Positions 33,291-33,572 of a stretch of DNA of 33,572 nucleotides are shown piece by piece (within the stretch, counting starts at the first letter, position 1; every line of letters begins with the position of its first letter). The notes beneath the pieces are model-generated. The model was not told the DNA's origin and made no database searches. It saw only the letters and a list, made by a program, of their open reading frames with translations. Source of the DNA: Alistipes sp. (GTDB lineage: Bacteria; Bacteroidota; Bacteroidia; Bacteroidales; Rikenellaceae); contig JAFLRT010000016.1 in NCBI GenBank assembly GCA_022511295.1, forward strand, positions 1-33,572, read 5' to 3'. The translations under genes were made by a program, and so were the position numbers.

Positions 33291-33322
33291 TATGCCTATG
33301 TTCCACGTGGAACATAGGCATA
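33291..33322. promoter_or_regulatory. 32-base perfect palindrome with parS-like core
   Basis: The 16 bases from 33291 to 33306 are exactly the reverse complement of 33307-33322. The centre is TGTTCCACGTGGAACA (33299-33314), which equals a Pseudomonas-type chromosomal parS and differs from the Bacillus consensus TGTTNCACGTGAAACA by one base. ParB/Spo0J would bind this. It is followed by TTGCTTTT, so the same sequence could form an RNA hairpin terminator for ilvE; the two roles are not exclusive. Confidence 0.6.
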
Positions 33323-33462
33323 TTGCTTTTAGGGTGATTTATTAAATCTGCTTTTATTTACAACCTCTTTCCGCGTCGCGCCGCCGTCCCTGCTACCGTC
33401 GCCGTCCTCTCGCCGTCGTCGTCGCCGATGCTGTCTATCTCATAGCCGCGTCGCCCACGCTT

Positions 33463-33530
33463 AATCGACATTTAATCGATTTTCCTTGCTCACGCTAATC
33501 GACATTTAGTCGATTTTCGTTGCTCACGCT
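33463..33530 (-). repeat. 34-base hairpin repeats, two units
   Basis: On the minus strand two units of 34 bases each have GCGTGAGCAACGAAAA or GCGTGAGCAAGGAAAA followed by a hairpin: AATCGAC-TAAAT-GTCGATT (33515 to 33497) and AATCGAT-TAAAT-GTCGATT (33481 to 33463). A third partial linker (AGCGTGGGCGACG) follows. The DNA between 33323 and 33462 is low-complexity GTCGCC-rich sequence without a gene. Confidence 0.7.
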
Positions 33531-33572
33531 CGGGATAACAAACAAGTTTGTTCTCCTCTCGCTTAATCGCAA
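33531..33572 (-). repeat. 42-base dispersed repeat, copy 2 (runs to the window end)
   Basis: The inverted copy of 12438-12479, with one difference in 42 bases. It contains AACAAACAAGTTTGTT at 33537-33552, an inverted repeat with 7-base arms. It adjoins the 34-base hairpin repeats, forming one composite element that probably continues past the window. Confidence 0.85.

Overview
The window looks like chromosomal DNA from a Bacteroidota, most likely a Bacteroidales of the Alistipes/Rikenellaceae type. This rests on the gene families present (TonB-dependent receptor, DUF4296, DUF1893, Ig-like lipoprotein, DksA-like protein without zinc cysteines, Mrp without CxxC). It also rests on promoters of the Bacteroidota form (TAnnTTTG at -7, no strong Shine-Dalgarno) and on a GC-rich coding, AT-rich intergenic texture. 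The genus is inference.

Left part (1-8071): the 3' end of a leucine-rich-repeat protein, a 433-base stretch with no confident gene, then minus-strand genes. These are a PatB/MalY aminotransferase, a MATE exporter, a DUF3737 beta-helix protein, a DUF362 lipoprotein, a TonB-dependent receptor and a DUF1893 protein.

Middle (8175-23105): a plus-strand block of core genes. It begins with tRNA-Leu(UAA), ileS (IleS2 type) and a DksA-like regulator. After an intergenic repeat/terminator region come a polysaccharide flippase, holB, folK, an unknown membrane-anchored protein, an Ig-like lipoprotein and an outer-membrane barrel. rbfA, a LolE-type permease, a DUF4296 lipoprotein with C-terminal 10-residue repeats and a metal-dependent amidohydrolase follow. 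Several junctions are ATGA overlaps, which suggests translational coupling.

Right part (23125-33572): minus-strand Lrp/AsnC regulator, kbl, nadA, mrp and sppA, then plus-strand metG and ilvE. Between nadA and mrp lies about 640 bases without a gene. It has a very AT-rich tract followed by a perfect DnaA box (TTATCCACA) and several one-mismatch boxes. About 7 kb further on, past ilvE, a perfect 32-base palindrome has the core TGTTCCACGTGGAACA, which matches chromosomal parS sites; a one-mismatch copy lies inside ilvE. Together these suggest a replication-origin/partition region, although dnaA and parAB are not in the window.

The intergenic spaces hold an apparently undescribed set of structured repeats. 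One is a 17-nt mini-hairpin plus GC-rich arm placed just after stop codons in sense orientation (four copies). Another is a 42-base element in inverted copies 21 kb apart. A third is a mosaic of hairpin modules separated by a conserved GCAACGAAAA-like linker. sppA is preceded by an unusual leader made of degenerate 9-base repeats. No CRISPR array, insertion sequence or phage gene was seen.
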